Assembly: GCA_934162425.1 (NCBI GenBank)
Contig: CAKPIS010000002.1
Coordinates: forward strand, 149,742 to 213,741
DNA from: an uncultured Bacilli bacterium
Lineage (GTDB): Bacteria; Bacillota_I; Bacilli_A; RF39; UBA660
Length of the DNA: 64,000 bases
Direction of reading: 5' to 3'
Under the pieces are notes generated by a model. It had not been told where the DNA came from. It was given only the letters and a program-made list of their open reading frames with translations, and searched no databases. A program made the translations under genes and the position numbers. Positions 26,352 to 35,568 of the stretch are shown one piece after another (positions within the stretch are counted from its first letter, which is position 1; each line of letters begins with the position of its first letter).

Positions 26352-26379
26352 ACACTAAGATGTAAATCTTGGTGTTTTT
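26352..26379 (+). terminator. Terminator after the 25170 gene
   Basis: A stem of about 10 bp (26352-26361 with 26366-26375) with a GTAA loop and a T-run. Confidence 0.85.
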
Positions 26380-26430
26380 CTTTGACTATAAGTCTTAAAT
26401 ATACTAAAATTATATTAGAAGGTGAATTAG

Positions 26431-27285
26431 GTGTTAGTAAATAGTAATGAAATATTAAGAAAAGCTGAAAAAGAAGGGTATGCTGTTGGTGCATATAATA
26501 TAAATAATTTAGAATGGACAAGGTACATATTAGAAGCATGTAATAGTGATAGGTGTCCTGTAATACTTGCTGTAACACCTAAAAGTGTTGCTTATTTTGG
26601 GGGATACAGGGTAGTTTATAGTGTTGTTAAATCATTAATAAATGATTTAAATATAAAAGTACCAGTTGTTCTTCATTTAGATCATGCTTCTTCTTTTATA
26701 GAATGTAAAGAGGCAATTGATTTTGGATTTACATCTGTTATGATAGACGCATCTAAAATGAGTCTTGAGGGTAATATAGATGTAACAAGAAAAGTAGTAG
26801 AATATGCATCTTCAAAAAATGTTAGTGTTGAAGCTGAAGTTGGTGCACTAAATAGTGAAGATAGTAGTGCTGACTCTAATAAAAATTATTCATCTATAGA
26901 AGACTGCATTTCATTTGTAAGTGCAACAGGAGTAAATAGTCTTGCTCCATCTGTTGGAAATATGCACGGAATATATAAAGAAGAAGCTAAAATAGATTTT
27001 AGTCTTTTAGGATCAATATGTAAAAGTGTAAAAGAACCTTTAGTATTACATGGTGCATCAGGACTTGATGATAATAAAATAAAAACTGCTATTTTTTGCG
27101 GTGTTAGTAAAATAAATATAAATACTGACTTACAAATAGCGTGGGCAAAAAGTGTTAGAAAATATTTAAAAGACAATGAAAATGAGTATGATCCAAGACA
27201 TATAATTAAATCGGGTGAAAAAAGTGTAAAAGAACTTATACACTATAAGAATGAATTGTTTGGTTCTAAAAACAAGGCTTTTTAA
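26431..27285 (+). CDS. fba: Class II fructose-bisphosphate aldolase
   Basis: This glycolytic zinc enzyme splits fructose-1,6-bisphosphate. It has 284 residues and starts with GTG 26431, five bases after AGAAGGTGA. The metal and catalytic motifs are LHLDHASSF (about 83-91), VEAEVGAL (about 133-140), MHGIYKEE (about 177-184) and LVLHGASGLDD (about 204-214). SKININTDLQ near 230 binds phosphate. The order fba-murA-rpmE matches the Bacillus fbaA region, so this is likely the housekeeping aldolase, although the wider family also includes tagatose and ketose aldolases. Confidence 0.92.
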   Translation: MLVNSNEILRKAEKEGYAVGAYNINNLEWTRYILEACNSDRCPVILAVTPKSVAYFGGYRVVYSVVKSLINDLNIKVPVVLHLDHASSFIECKEAIDFGFTSVMIDASKMSLEGNIDVTRKVVEYASSKNVSVEAEVGALNSEDSSADSNKNYSSIEDCISFVSATGVNSLAPSVGNMHGIYKEEAKIDFSLLGSICKSVKEPLVLHGASGLDDNKIKTAIFCGVSKININTDLQIAWAKSVRKYLKDNENEYDPRHIIKSGEKSVKELIHYKNELFGSKNKAF

Positions 27286-27338
27286 TCACTTTTTTGAGTT
27301 AATATAATACAATAATATAGAAGATACGGAGGAGTAAA

Positions 27339-28598
27339 ATGCATAGAATAATAATTGAAGGTGGAAATGAATTAACAGGTGATATAAGAATAAGTGGTTC
27401 TAAAAATAGTGCTGTTGCATTAGTACCAGCAGCGGTGTTATGTGATGAAGAAGCTATTATTGCAAACGTACCAAATATATCTGATATTGATGCTTTAGAT
27501 GAGATATTAAAACATTTAGGTGCAACTGTTAGAAGAGAAAATGATGTAATTAGAATAGATTCTTCTAAGATAGAAAATAAACTAATACCAGAAAACATAT
27601 CAAAAAAACTAAGAGCATCATATTATTTTATGGGAGCACTTTTAAGTAAATTTAAGAAGGTAGAAATATATTTTCCTGGAGGATGTTCTATAGGAGCAAG
27701 ACCAATTAATTTACATTTAAAAGGTTTTAAGGCAATGGGTGCCGATATAAAAGAAGATGGTAATTTATTTACAATTACTGCAGATAATCTTCATGGGGCT
27801 AAAATTAATTTGGATTTTGCATCTGTTGGTGCAACTATTAATCTTATGCTTGCTGCAGTAAAGGCAGATGGAACTACTATTATTTCTAATGCTGCAAAAG
27901 AACCTCATATAGTAAATGTCGCAACATTTTTAAATAACATGGGGGCTAAAATAACAGGGGCTGGAACAAGTGAAATAAAGATAGTTGGAGTTAATTACTT
28001 ACATTCATGTTTTCATGAGGTAGTGCCTGATTATATTGAAGCAGGTACATACATGATTTTAGCTAGTGCAATAGGAAGGAATGTAACAATATATAATATA
28101 ATTCCTGAGCATGTAGAATCAGTTATATCTAAGTTAGAGGAGATGGGTTCTATAATGAAAATTGGGCTTGATTATATAAAAATAAGTGCTCCAGAAAAAC
28201 TTAAACATGTTAATATAAAAACGCAAGTTTATCCAGGTTTTCCAACGGACTTACAGCAACCTATGGCAACTCTTTTAACCAAAGCACAGGGGAAATCTAT
28301 AATAAATGAAACTATTTGGGAAAATAGATTTTTAAATTTAGAAGAATTAAATAAGATGGGTGCATCGTGTGATGTTATAACAAAGTCAAAAGCAGTAATT
28401 TTAGGTCCTACTAAATTAACTGGAAAAAGGGTTAAAGCAACTGATTTAAGAGCAGGAGCTTCACTTGTTATAGCAGGATTAATGGCAGATGGTAAGACTA
28501 TAATTGATAATGCTGATTATATTTTACGTGGTTATGAAGATATTGTTGATAAACTAAGAAGTATAGGGGCTAATATAAAACTAGAAAAAATTGATTAA
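27339..28598 (+). CDS. murA: UDP-N-acetylglucosamine 1-carboxyvinyltransferase
   Basis: MurA adds enolpyruvate to UDP-GlcNAc, the first committed step of peptidoglycan synthesis. The protein has 419 residues, the standard length. The start region GDIRISGSKNSAVALVPAAV contains the conserved Lys-Asn pair. The fosfomycin-reactive cysteine is in FPGGCSIGARPI (Cys about 116), so fosfomycin sensitivity would be expected at the target. The C-terminal RAGASLVIAGLMADG is also typical. ATG 27339 follows GGAGGAG. It sits beside fba as Bacillus murAB does, so it may be one of two paralogues. Confidence 0.96.
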   Translation: MHRIIIEGGNELTGDIRISGSKNSAVALVPAAVLCDEEAIIANVPNISDIDALDEILKHLGATVRRENDVIRIDSSKIENKLIPENISKKLRASYYFMGALLSKFKKVEIYFPGGCSIGARPINLHLKGFKAMGADIKEDGNLFTITADNLHGAKINLDFASVGATINLMLAAVKADGTTIISNAAKEPHIVNVATFLNNMGAKITGAGTSEIKIVGVNYLHSCFHEVVPDYIEAGTYMILASAIGRNVTIYNIIPEHVESVISKLEEMGSIMKIGLDYIKISAPEKLKHVNIKTQVYPGFPTDLQQPMATLLTKAQGKSIINETIWENRFLNLEELNKMGASCDVITKSKAVILGPTKLTGKRVKATDLRAGASLVIAGLMADGKTIIDNADYILRGYEDIVDKLRSIGANIKLEKID

Positions 28599-28628
28599 TA
28601 AATAGTAATAAATAGAATATATAAAAAT

Positions 28629-28660
28629 AAAATAGTATTGCAGGAAATACTATTTTATTT
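28629..28660 (+). terminator. Terminator after murA
   Basis: A perfect 11-bp stem (28629-28639 with 28646-28656) with a six-base loop, then T-rich sequence. Confidence 0.85.
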
Positions 28661-28674
28661 TGGGGTGAATATAT

Positions 28675-29436
28675 TTGAAAAGAAGATATAAATTATTAAT
28701 TGGTTTTATAATAACTGGTATTATACTAGTAGTTATATTTTTTATAACAAAAGATAGAAAAGTATATTATTTATCTTTAGGTGATTCTTTAGCTGTTGGT
28801 CAAATGCCTGATAATAGCTTAAAGAAAAGTTATGGTGATTATATTAAAGATTATTTAGAAGATAGAAATATACTTGAATTTTATACTAAGGGTTTTGCTA
28901 AAAATGGTTATAGGAGTACTGATCTTTTAAATGATGTAAATAATAATAAAAAGATAAAAGAAGGAAAAAAAGAGATATCTATAAAAAATGCACTTATAAA
29001 AGCAGATATTGTAACGGTAAGTATAGGTGGTAATGATTTATTATATAAACTTAACTTATCATCTAGTATTGATATAACTGAGTTTGATGATATATACTCT
29101 TACGTAGATGAAGTTATAGGAGACATTAATAAACTGTTATTTGAGCTTAGAAAAAATTGTAAAGAACAGATAATTGTTCTTGGTCTATATAATCCTTTTA
29201 CATCTTTTTCACCAAAGTTAGCTAATACGGTAGAACCAGTTTTAAGTTATGCTAATTTAAAAATACAAGACTTAACTAAAAAGTATGATATGACATTTGT
29301 TGATATGCATGATATGTTTTTAGCTAATCCTTCTTATTTGCCAACTTACTTAGAAATTCATCCGACGGCATCTGGTTATAGAGCTATGTCTAAAAAAATT
29401 ATTAGTGCAATAGATAAAAAAACTCTTGCAAAATAG
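28675..29436 (+). CDS. SGNH/GDSL family esterase
   Basis: This predicted extracellular or membrane-tethered serine esterase has 253 residues. The start is TTG 28675 after TGGGGTGAAT. One N-terminal membrane segment (about residues 5-22) precedes the SGNH domain. Its blocks are the catalytic Ser block YLSLGDSLAVGQ (about 34-45), the oxyanion block VTVSIGGNDLL (about 113-123) and the C-terminal D-x-x-H block LEIHPTASGYRAM (about 227-239). The substrate is unknown; lipids, acetylated glycans or peptidoglycan acetyl groups are possible. A terminator separates it from murA. Confidence 0.87.
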   Translation: MKRRYKLLIGFIITGIILVVIFFITKDRKVYYLSLGDSLAVGQMPDNSLKKSYGDYIKDYLEDRNILEFYTKGFAKNGYRSTDLLNDVNNNKKIKEGKKEISIKNALIKADIVTVSIGGNDLLYKLNLSSSIDITEFDDIYSYVDEVIGDINKLLFELRKNCKEQIIVLGLYNPFTSFSPKLANTVEPVLSYANLKIQDLTKKYDMTFVDMHDMFLANPSYLPTYLEIHPTASGYRAMSKKIISAIDKKTLAK

Positions 29437-29446
29437 ATTATCTCTT

Positions 29447-29454
29447 GCTATAAT
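29447..29454 (+). promoter_or_regulatory. Extended -10 promoter for rpmE
   Basis: TGCTATAAT ends at 29454, giving a leader of about 50 bases with a small hairpin (29473-29478 with 29486-29491) just before the ribosome-binding site. L31 autoregulation through its leader is known in Firmicutes; whether this hairpin does it is open. Confidence 0.45.
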
Positions 29455-29511
29455 ATAGGAGATTTTATATCTATGACTTATATTTAGTCATGGCGAAAGG
29501 AGCTAAGAATT

Positions 29512-29721
29512 ATGCCTAAGAAAGAAAGTATTTATACTAACTCAACTGTAACTTGTGTATGTGGATCAACTTTTGAAACAAAATCTACTAAAGATAAAAT
29601 ACATGTAGAAGTATGTTCTAAATGTCATCCATTCTATACTGGTCAATCTACTATGCAATCTAAAACTGGTAGAGCTGAGAAGTTTAATCAAAAATATGGT
29701 TTAAAAAGTAACAATAAATAA
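29512..29721 (+). CDS. rpmE: Ribosomal protein L31 (zinc-binding type)
   Basis: This is a large-subunit protein of 69 residues. It keeps the zinc-ribbon cysteines (TCVCGSTFETKST and VEVCSKCHPFYTGQ), so it is the zinc-containing form and not the zinc-independent paralogue. ATG 29512 follows AAAGGAG. HPFYTGQ is the invariant family motif. It lies downstream of fba and murA as in Bacillus, although rho is absent here. Confidence 0.95.
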   Translation: MPKKESIYTNSTVTCVCGSTFETKSTKDKIHVEVCSKCHPFYTGQSTMQSKTGRAEKFNQKYGLKSNNK

Positions 29722-29730
29722 TAAAATATA

Positions 29731-29760
29731 TTGACTTTTAATATAAAAAAGTGTTATATT
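29731..29760 (+). promoter_or_regulatory. Promoter for the rpsL-rpsG-fusA operon
   Basis: TTGACT (29731-29736) and TTATAT/TATATT (29754-29760) with a 17-18-base spacer. A leader of about 90 bases follows, containing a 9-bp hairpin (29777-29785 with 29795-29803) without a T-run, possibly a regulatory structure. Confidence 0.7.
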
Positions 29761-29858
29761 AATTAAGCTTATATGTAAGTCTTACTATATATTGGTAAGG
29801 CTTAAAAATATATCATAAATGAAACACCAGGTAGTGTGTTAAGAAAGGAGTAGAAATT

Positions 29859-30272
29859 ATGCCTACAATAAACCAAATTCTTCGTCATGGAAGAAGTAAC
29901 AAGAAACGTAAAGCTAAAGCACCAGTTTTACTAGTTAGAACTAATACTCTAAAGAGAAAAACTGTTGCAGCTAACTCTCCACAAAAACGTGGAGTATGTA
30001 CTCGTGTTGGTACTATGACACCAAAGAAACCAAACTCAGCATTACGTAAGTATGCTCGTGTTCGTTTAAGTAATGGTTATGAAGTAACAGCATACATTCC
30101 AGGACAAGGACACAATTTACAAGAACACAGCGTTGTATTAATACGTGGTGGACGTGTAAAAGACTTAATCGGTGTACGTTATCATATTATCAGAGGTACA
30201 CTTGATACAGCAGGTGTTGCTGACAGAAAGCAAGCAAGAAGCAAATATGGTGCTAAGAAACCTAAAAAATAG
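29859..30272 (+). CDS. rpsL: Ribosomal protein S12
   Basis: S12 is a small-subunit protein of the decoding centre, 137 residues. The conserved segments PQKRGVCTRVGTMTPKKPNS and RGGRVKDLIGVRYHIIRG are present. The lysines whose mutation gives streptomycin resistance elsewhere (in TPKKPNS and RGGRVKDL) are wild type. ATG 29859 follows AAAGGAG. It heads the str operon rpsL-rpsG-fusA with tuf following. Confidence 0.98.
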   Translation: MPTINQILRHGRSNKKRKAKAPVLLVRTNTLKRKTVAANSPQKRGVCTRVGTMTPKKPNSALRKYARVRLSNGYEVTAYIPGQGHNLQEHSVVLIRGGRVKDLIGVRYHIIRGTLDTAGVADRKQARSKYGAKKPKK

Positions 30273-30296
30273 TTAAAATAATAAAGGAGGATATAT

Positions 30297-30764
30297 ATGC
30301 GTAAAAGACGTGCTGAAAAAAGAGACGTATTACCAGATCCAGTCTATAATTCAAAAGTAATTACTAAGTTAATTAACCAAATTATGCTAGATGGTAAACG
30401 TGGTAAAGCAGAAACTATCGTTTATGATGCGTTTGATATGATTCATGAAAGAACAGGCGAAAACGCAAACGATGTATTTAAAAAAGCAATGGAAAACGTA
30501 ACTCCAGCATTAGAGGTTAAAGCTCGTCGTGTTGGTGGTGCTAATTACCAAGTGCCAATCGAAGTTAATCCAGTTAGAGCTCAGGCTCTTGCACTTCGTT
30601 GGATTGTTAATGCTACTCGCTCTCGTGGTGGTAAAACTATGGCAGAGAAGTTAGCTAATGAATTAATTGATGCTTCAAATAATACTGGAGCAGCAGTTAA
30701 GAAAAAAGATGATACTCACAGAATGGCAGAAGCTAATAAAGCATATGCACATTACCGTTGGTAG
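30297..30764 (+). CDS. rpsG: Ribosomal protein S7
   Basis: S7 binds the 3' domain of 16S rRNA and starts assembly of the head of the 30S subunit. It has 155 residues with the standard start MRKRRAEKRDVLPDPVYNSK, the core VKARRVGGANYQVPIEVNP and the end MAEANKAYAHYRW. ATG 30297 follows AAAGGAGG. It is the second gene of the str operon, 24 bases after rpsL. Confidence 0.98.
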   Translation: MRKRRAEKRDVLPDPVYNSKVITKLINQIMLDGKRGKAETIVYDAFDMIHERTGENANDVFKKAMENVTPALEVKARRVGGANYQVPIEVNPVRAQALALRWIVNATRSRGGKTMAEKLANELIDASNNTGAAVKKKDDTHRMAEANKAYAHYRW

Positions 30765-30779
30765 GAAGGAGAATAGTAT

Positions 30780-32852
30780 ATGGCTCGTGAATATTCATTA
30801 GAAAATACACGTAACATTGGTATTATGGCTCACGTTGATGCTGGAAAGACTACTGTTACTGAACGTGTTTTATTCCATACACATAAGATCCATAAAATTG
30901 GTGAAACTCACGATGGTGAATCACAAATGGACTGGATGGAACAAGAAAAAGAACGTGGTATTACTATTACTTCTGCTGCAACAACTGCATTTTGGAAGGG
31001 TAATCGCCTTAATATAATAGATACTCCAGGTCACGTAGACTTTACAATAGAAGTTACTAGATCACTTAGAGTACTTGATGGTGCTGTTACAGTACTTGAT
31101 TCTCAAAATGGTGTTGAACCTCAAACTGAAAACGTTTGGAGACAAGCTACTGAAATGCATGTACCAAGACTTGTTTTCTCAAACAAGATGGATAAAATGG
31201 GTGCTGACTTTGCAAATAGTGTTGATTCTATTAAATCAAGATTAGGTGTTAAAGCAACAGCAATCCAATGGCCTATTGGTGCTGAATCAGAATTTGATGG
31301 AATTATCGATTTAGTTACTATGAAGGCATACCACTATGATGGTAAACCAGAGGAAAATCCTACTGAAATAGAGATTCCAGCTGAATTAAAAGACATAGCT
31401 GAAGAAAAGAGAATAGCTATGATCGAGGATGCAGCTGAATTTGATGAAGAATTAATGGAAAAATATTTAGGTGGAGAAGAAGTTTCTGTTGAACTAATTA
31501 AAAGAGCAATCAGAAAAGGTGTTCTATCAGTTAAAATGTTCCCAGTAATGTGTGGTACCGCACTTGGAAATATTGGTGTTAAATTAATGCTTGATGCTGT
31601 AGTAGATTACTTACCAGCTCCAACTGATATTCCATCAATTAAAGGTCATGATGAAGATGATAAAGAAGTTTTCAGACATGCATCTGATTCTGAACCATTC
31701 TCAGCATTAGCATTTAAGATAATGACTGATCCATTCGTTGGTAGATTATCATTCTTCCGTGTATATTCTGGTACATTAAAGAGTGGTTCTTATGTACTTA
31801 ATGCTAATAAGAACGTAAAAGAAAGAATAGGACGTATATTACAAATGCACGCTAATAATCGTACTGAAATATCAGAAGTATTTGCAGGTGATATAGCTGC
31901 TGCTGTAGGTCTTAAAAATACTACTACTGGTGACACATTATGTGATGAAAAACATCCAGTAATACTTGAAAAAATGGTTATACCAGAACCAGTTATTTCT
32001 ATAGCAATTGAACCAAAGAGTAAGAATGACCAAGAAAAAATGTCAACTGCTCTTCAAAAACTAGCTGAAGAAGATCCAACATTTAGAGCTGAAACTGATC
32101 AAGAATCAGGTCAAACAGTTATATCTGGTATGGGTGAATTACACTTAGACGTTCTAGTAGATAGAATGAGAAGAGAATTTGGTGTTGAAGCTAATATTGG
32201 TAAACCACAAGTTGCTTACCGTGAAACTTTAACACAAGCTGGTGATTGTGAAGGTAAATATATTAAACAATCTGGTGGACGTGGTCAATATGGACACGTA
32301 TGGGTTAAATTTGAACCTAATAAAGATAAAGGATATGAATTTGTTGATGCTATCGTTGGTGGTGTAGTTCCTCGTGAATATATCCCAGTAGTAGACAAAG
32401 GTTTACAAGAAGCACTTAAAACAGGTGTACTTGCTGGATATCCTATGATTGATGTTAAAGCAACATTATTTGATGGTTCTTACCATGATGTTGACTCAAA
32501 TGAAATGGCATTTAAGGTTGCTGCTTCGTTAGCACTTAAAGAAGCTAAGAAAAACTGTAAACCAGTATTACTTGAGCCAATAATGAAAGTTGATATTACA
32601 GTACCTGATGAATATATGGGTAATGTAATGGGAGATATTACTTCAAGAAGAGGACGTCCAATGGGACAAGAATCTGTTGGTAATGCTCTTAAGATTAGTG
32701 CTTATGTACCATTATCTGAAATGTTCGGATATGCTACAAGCTTAAGATCAAATACTCAAGGACGTGGTACATTCATTATGTTCTTTGATCACTATGAAGA
32801 AGTTCCAAAGAGTATTTCTGAAGACATCATTAAGAAAAATGGTGTACAATAA
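30780..32852 (+). CDS. fusA: Elongation factor G
   Basis: EF-G is the GTPase that drives translocation. It has 690 residues. G1 is AHVDAGKTT (about 17-25), the G2 switch is GITITSAATT, G3 is DTPGHVDF and G4 is SNKMDKMG. Domain IV contains SGGRGQYGHV and domain V ends with YVPLSEMFGYATSLRSNTQG. ATG 30780 follows AAGGAG, 15 bases after rpsG. A hairpin lies downstream, before tuf. Confidence 0.98.
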   Translation: MAREYSLENTRNIGIMAHVDAGKTTVTERVLFHTHKIHKIGETHDGESQMDWMEQEKERGITITSAATTAFWKGNRLNIIDTPGHVDFTIEVTRSLRVLDGAVTVLDSQNGVEPQTENVWRQATEMHVPRLVFSNKMDKMGADFANSVDSIKSRLGVKATAIQWPIGAESEFDGIIDLVTMKAYHYDGKPEENPTEIEIPAELKDIAEEKRIAMIEDAAEFDEELMEKYLGGEEVSVELIKRAIRKGVLSVKMFPVMCGTALGNIGVKLMLDAVVDYLPAPTDIPSIKGHDEDDKEVFRHASDSEPFSALAFKIMTDPFVGRLSFFRVYSGTLKSGSYVLNANKNVKERIGRILQMHANNRTEISEVFAGDIAAAVGLKNTTTGDTLCDEKHPVILEKMVIPEPVISIAIEPKSKNDQEKMSTALQKLAEEDPTFRAETDQESGQTVISGMGELHLDVLVDRMRREFGVEANIGKPQVAYRETLTQAGDCEGKYIKQSGGRGQYGHVWVKFEPNKDKGYEFVDAIVGGVVPREYIPVVDKGLQEALKTGVLAGYPMIDVKATLFDGSYHDVDSNEMAFKVAASLALKEAKKNCKPVLLEPIMKVDITVPDEYMGNVMGDITSRRGRPMGQESVGNALKISAYVPLSEMFGYATSLRSNTQGRGTFIMFFDHYEEVPKSISEDIIKKNGVQ

Positions 32853-32861
32853 TTAATAATA

Positions 32862-32892
32862 CTAAGTGAAAATACTTGCTATTTTCACTTAG
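32862..32892 (+). promoter_or_regulatory. Perfect hairpin between fusA and tuf without a T-run
   Basis: A 12-bp perfect stem (32862-32873 with 32881-32892) with a seven-base loop is followed by ATTAGATAAAA and not by a T tract. It is therefore a poor terminator and may be a processing site or 3'-end stabiliser between fusA and tuf. Confidence 0.55.
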
Positions 32893-32940
32893 ATTAGATA
32901 AAATAGTTATGTAATTTATTTTTAGGGAGGAAAAATTAAT

Positions 32941-34125
32941 ATGGCAAAAGAAAAATTTGATCGTTCTAAACCACACGTTAATATTGGTACTATCGGACAC
33001 GTTGACCATGGTAAAACAACATTAACTGCTGCGATCACTAAAAGATTAGCTGAAAAGGGACAAGCAAAATTCGAAGACTATGCAGACATCGATAAAGCCC
33101 CTGAAGAAAGAGCTCGTGGTATTACTATTAATACTGCACACGTTGAGTATGAAACTGACAAACGTCACTATGCTCACGTAGACTGCCCAGGACACGCTGA
33201 CTATGTTAAAAACATGATTACTGGTGCTGCTCAAATGGATGGAGCAATCCTTGTATTAGCTGCAACAGATGGTCCTATGGCTCAAACAAAAGAACACATC
33301 TTACTTGCTCGTCAAGTTGGTGTACCAAGAATCGTTGTATTCATGAACAAATGTGATATGGTTGACGATCCAGAAATGCTAGACTTAGTAGAAATGGATG
33401 TTCGTGAACTATTAAACAAATATGATTATGATGGAGATAACACTCCAGTAATTCGTGGTTCAGCATTAAAAGCTCTTGAAGGAGATCCAAAATGGGAAGA
33501 AAAAATCGACGAGTTAATGAACGCTGTTGATGAATGGATTCCAACTCCAGCAAGAGACAATACAAAACCATTCTTAATGTCAATAGAAGACGTATTCACA
33601 ATCACTGGACGTGGTACTGTTGTTACAGGACGTGTTGAACGTGGTGAATTAAAATTAAATGATGAAGTTGAAATAGTAGGTTTAAAACCAACTCAAAAAA
33701 CAGTTGTTACTGGTATTGAAATGTTCCGTAAACAACTAGACTTCGCAGAAGCTGGAGATAACGCAGGTGTATTATTACGTGGTATTTCACGTGAACAAGT
33801 ACAACGTGGTCAAGTTCTTGCTAAACCAGGATCAGTTACTCCACATACTAAATTTGAAGCTCAAGTTTACGTATTAAGTAAAGAAGAAGGCGGACGTCAT
33901 ACTCCATTCTTCTCAAACTACAGACCTCAATTCTATTTCAGAACTACTGACGTAACAGGTGTTGTTACATTACCAGAAGGAACTGAAATGGTTATGCCAG
34001 GTGATAACGTTAATATGTCAGTTGAGTTAATCGCTCCAATCGCACTTGAAAATGGTACTAAGTTCTCTATCCGTGAAGGTGGACGTACTGTTGGTGCTGG
34101 AACTGTAACTAAGATTGATGCTTAA
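32941..34125 (+). CDS. tuf: Elongation factor Tu
   Basis: EF-Tu delivers aminoacyl-tRNA to the ribosome. It has 394 residues, full length. G1 is GHVDHGKTT (about 19-27), the switch I region is RARGITINTAHVEYE, G3 is DCPGHADYVKNM and G4 is NKCDMVDD. The C-terminus is SIREGGRTVGAGTVTKIDA. ATG 32941 follows AGGGAGGAAAA. The gene uses more favoured codons than the rest of the window, as expected for a very highly expressed protein. Confidence 0.99.
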   Translation: MAKEKFDRSKPHVNIGTIGHVDHGKTTLTAAITKRLAEKGQAKFEDYADIDKAPEERARGITINTAHVEYETDKRHYAHVDCPGHADYVKNMITGAAQMDGAILVLAATDGPMAQTKEHILLARQVGVPRIVVFMNKCDMVDDPEMLDLVEMDVRELLNKYDYDGDNTPVIRGSALKALEGDPKWEEKIDELMNAVDEWIPTPARDNTKPFLMSIEDVFTITGRGTVVTGRVERGELKLNDEVEIVGLKPTQKTVVTGIEMFRKQLDFAEAGDNAGVLLRGISREQVQRGQVLAKPGSVTPHTKFEAQVYVLSKEEGGRHTPFFSNYRPQFYFRTTDVTGVVTLPEGTEMVMPGDNVNMSVELIAPIALENGTKFSIREGGRTVGAGTVTKIDA

Positions 34126-34136
34126 TTAAGTTAATG

Positions 34137-34162
34137 AAAGATACCTTAGGGTGTCTTTTTTT
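34137..34162 (+). terminator. Terminator after tuf
   Basis: A 9-bp stem (34137-34145 with 34150-34158) with a TTAG loop and a long T-run. Confidence 0.85.
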
Positions 34163-34168
34163 GTTACA

Positions 34169-34194
34169 TAAAAAAACACCAGTTATCTGATGTT
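34169..34194 (-). terminator. Terminator after the FemAB gene
   Basis: On the minus strand an 8-bp stem (34175-34182 with 34187-34194 in plus coordinates) is followed by six T residues. Confidence 0.8.
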
Positions 34195-35438
34195 TAAATT
34201 GGAGTATTTAACCAGTTAAGTATTGGATTTAATTTGCTACCCGTATAATAAGTTTTCTTATTAATAACAAGATCAAATTCACCTACATATTCTACTACAC
34301 TGTTAGTTAGTTCTTTTTTAAGTGTTGTATCATAATCAGTATTACTCATACCCATCATTCCATTATAGTCAATGCTTTCATATCCACCTCTAGAAAAATA
34401 TTCAGCTAATTGCCATCTAAGTAAATAATCTGGATAGTCATTTTTATGATCTTCATCTGATGCACCTACAAAGAATGTTACCTTTTTACCATATTTTATT
34501 ACTGCGAGGGTAGCTATGATAATACCACTAGGATATTTTTGAAATAGATTAATAGCTTCTAACATGTTTTTTTTGTATGTTGCTAGCATTTCATCAGATT
34601 TTAACTTTTCATTAATAATAGCATCCTTATTAGGATTGTTAAAATCTTGCATTTGCATATTTAAATTACTATTTCTTTGTTCTTCTTCTTCGTACATTTT
34701 CTTACTTGAATTAACGTATGAAACAGGTTCTAGTTTTACAAAGTATATTTCAAAACCATTATTTACATTAAAGAACTGATATAAATCCATATAGTACTCT
34801 AGTGGTGGATTTTTTCTATTTAATACGTTATAGAACAAACTTATATCTGTATTGCTTCCTTTATATACTTTAAATCCGTTACCTGCAGCCTTTTTAATCT
34901 TATTTCTAGCTTCTTTTGATAAAGAGTTATATAAAGATATTATATTAGGATCTAACTTTATTATAGAGTTCCATCTTGGTTTAGAAGCTTCCATACCATT
35001 GTTATAACCCATGTGAGTATATCCAAGACTTTGCATTTTTTTTACAAAATCATCAGAGTTACTATATTTTAAACTTCCGTCGCTATTATACTCTTTATAC
35101 ACAATCATAGGATCAACTTTTAGGTAAGTAAAACTTCTTTTTGCAAGAAATTCTTTTATTTTAGTAGTAAACTCCCTAACTAATTCACTATCTGACCAAT
35201 CTATTAAAAAACCTCTTGGAGCATAACCCATTTTCCTTTTTTCACTTTTATCATTTTTAACTATTATTAAAGTTGCAGCCTTTATATTACCTATATCATC
35301 AGATAAACCTAAATAGTAAGAATTATAACCGTGTTTGCTCATAAACTTACCATAATTACTGCTTTGATAAAAGTTATAATTGGGATGATTAATTGCAAAA
35401 GCATCAAATTTTAACTCATCTAATAAAATAATTTGCAT
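34194..35438 (-). CDS. FemAB/MurM-type peptidoglycan branching aminoacyltransferase
   Basis: This predicted cytoplasmic enzyme adds an amino acid from tRNA to the lysine of lipid II to build an interpeptide bridge. It has 414 residues from ATG 35438, five bases after AGGAGGTGA. Family features: NFYQSSNYGKFMSKHG near the start, KMGYAPRGFLIDW (about 80), SLSKEARNKIKKAAGNGF, and the C-terminal half of the double GNAT fold ending with ADYDTTLKKELT-like and NWLNTP segments. A charged helical insert (about 260-300) matches the coiled-coil arm of FemA. The added amino acid cannot be told from sequence. Confidence 0.85.
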   Translation of the reverse strand: MQIILLDELKFDAFAINHPNYNFYQSSNYGKFMSKHGYNSYYLGLSDDIGNIKAATLIIVKNDKSEKRKMGYAPRGFLIDWSDSELVREFTTKIKEFLAKRSFTYLKVDPMIVYKEYNSDGSLKYSNSDDFVKKMQSLGYTHMGYNNGMEASKPRWNSIIKLDPNIISLYNSLSKEARNKIKKAAGNGFKVYKGSNTDISLFYNVLNRKNPPLEYYMDLYQFFNVNNGFEIYFVKLEPVSYVNSSKKMYEEEEQRNSNLNMQMQDFNNPNKDAIINEKLKSDEMLATYKKNMLEAINLFQKYPSGIIIATLAVIKYGKKVTFFVGASDEDHKNDYPDYLLRWQLAEYFSRGGYESIDYNGMMGMSNTDYDTTLKKELTNSVVEYVGEFDLVINKKTYYTGSKLNPILNWLNTPI

Positions 35439-35469
35439 ACTAATCACCTCCTAATTATTCTTATACTTT

Positions 35470-35499
35470 ATTATAACCCAAAGTGCAGTATAAAGTCAA
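35470..35499 (-). promoter_or_regulatory. Promoter for the FemAB gene
   Basis: On the minus strand TTGACT, an 18-base spacer and TATAAT. Confidence 0.7.
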
Positions 35500-35541
35500 T
35501 TTACATGTGATAGTAAAAAAGGTAAAAAATTGTAAGTAAAG

Positions 35542-35550
35542 TGTTATAAT
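35542..35550 (+). promoter_or_regulatory. Extended -10 promoter for eno
   Basis: TGTTATAAT (35542-35550), about 7 bases before the TAGGAGG ribosome-binding site. Confidence 0.55.
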
Positions 35551-35568
35551 TACTATAGGAGGAATATT

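Noticed and set aside
30817..31017. Plus-strand ORF of 66 codons inside fusA
   Set aside because: Out-of-frame reading through the EF-G G1-G3 region; fusA is certain.
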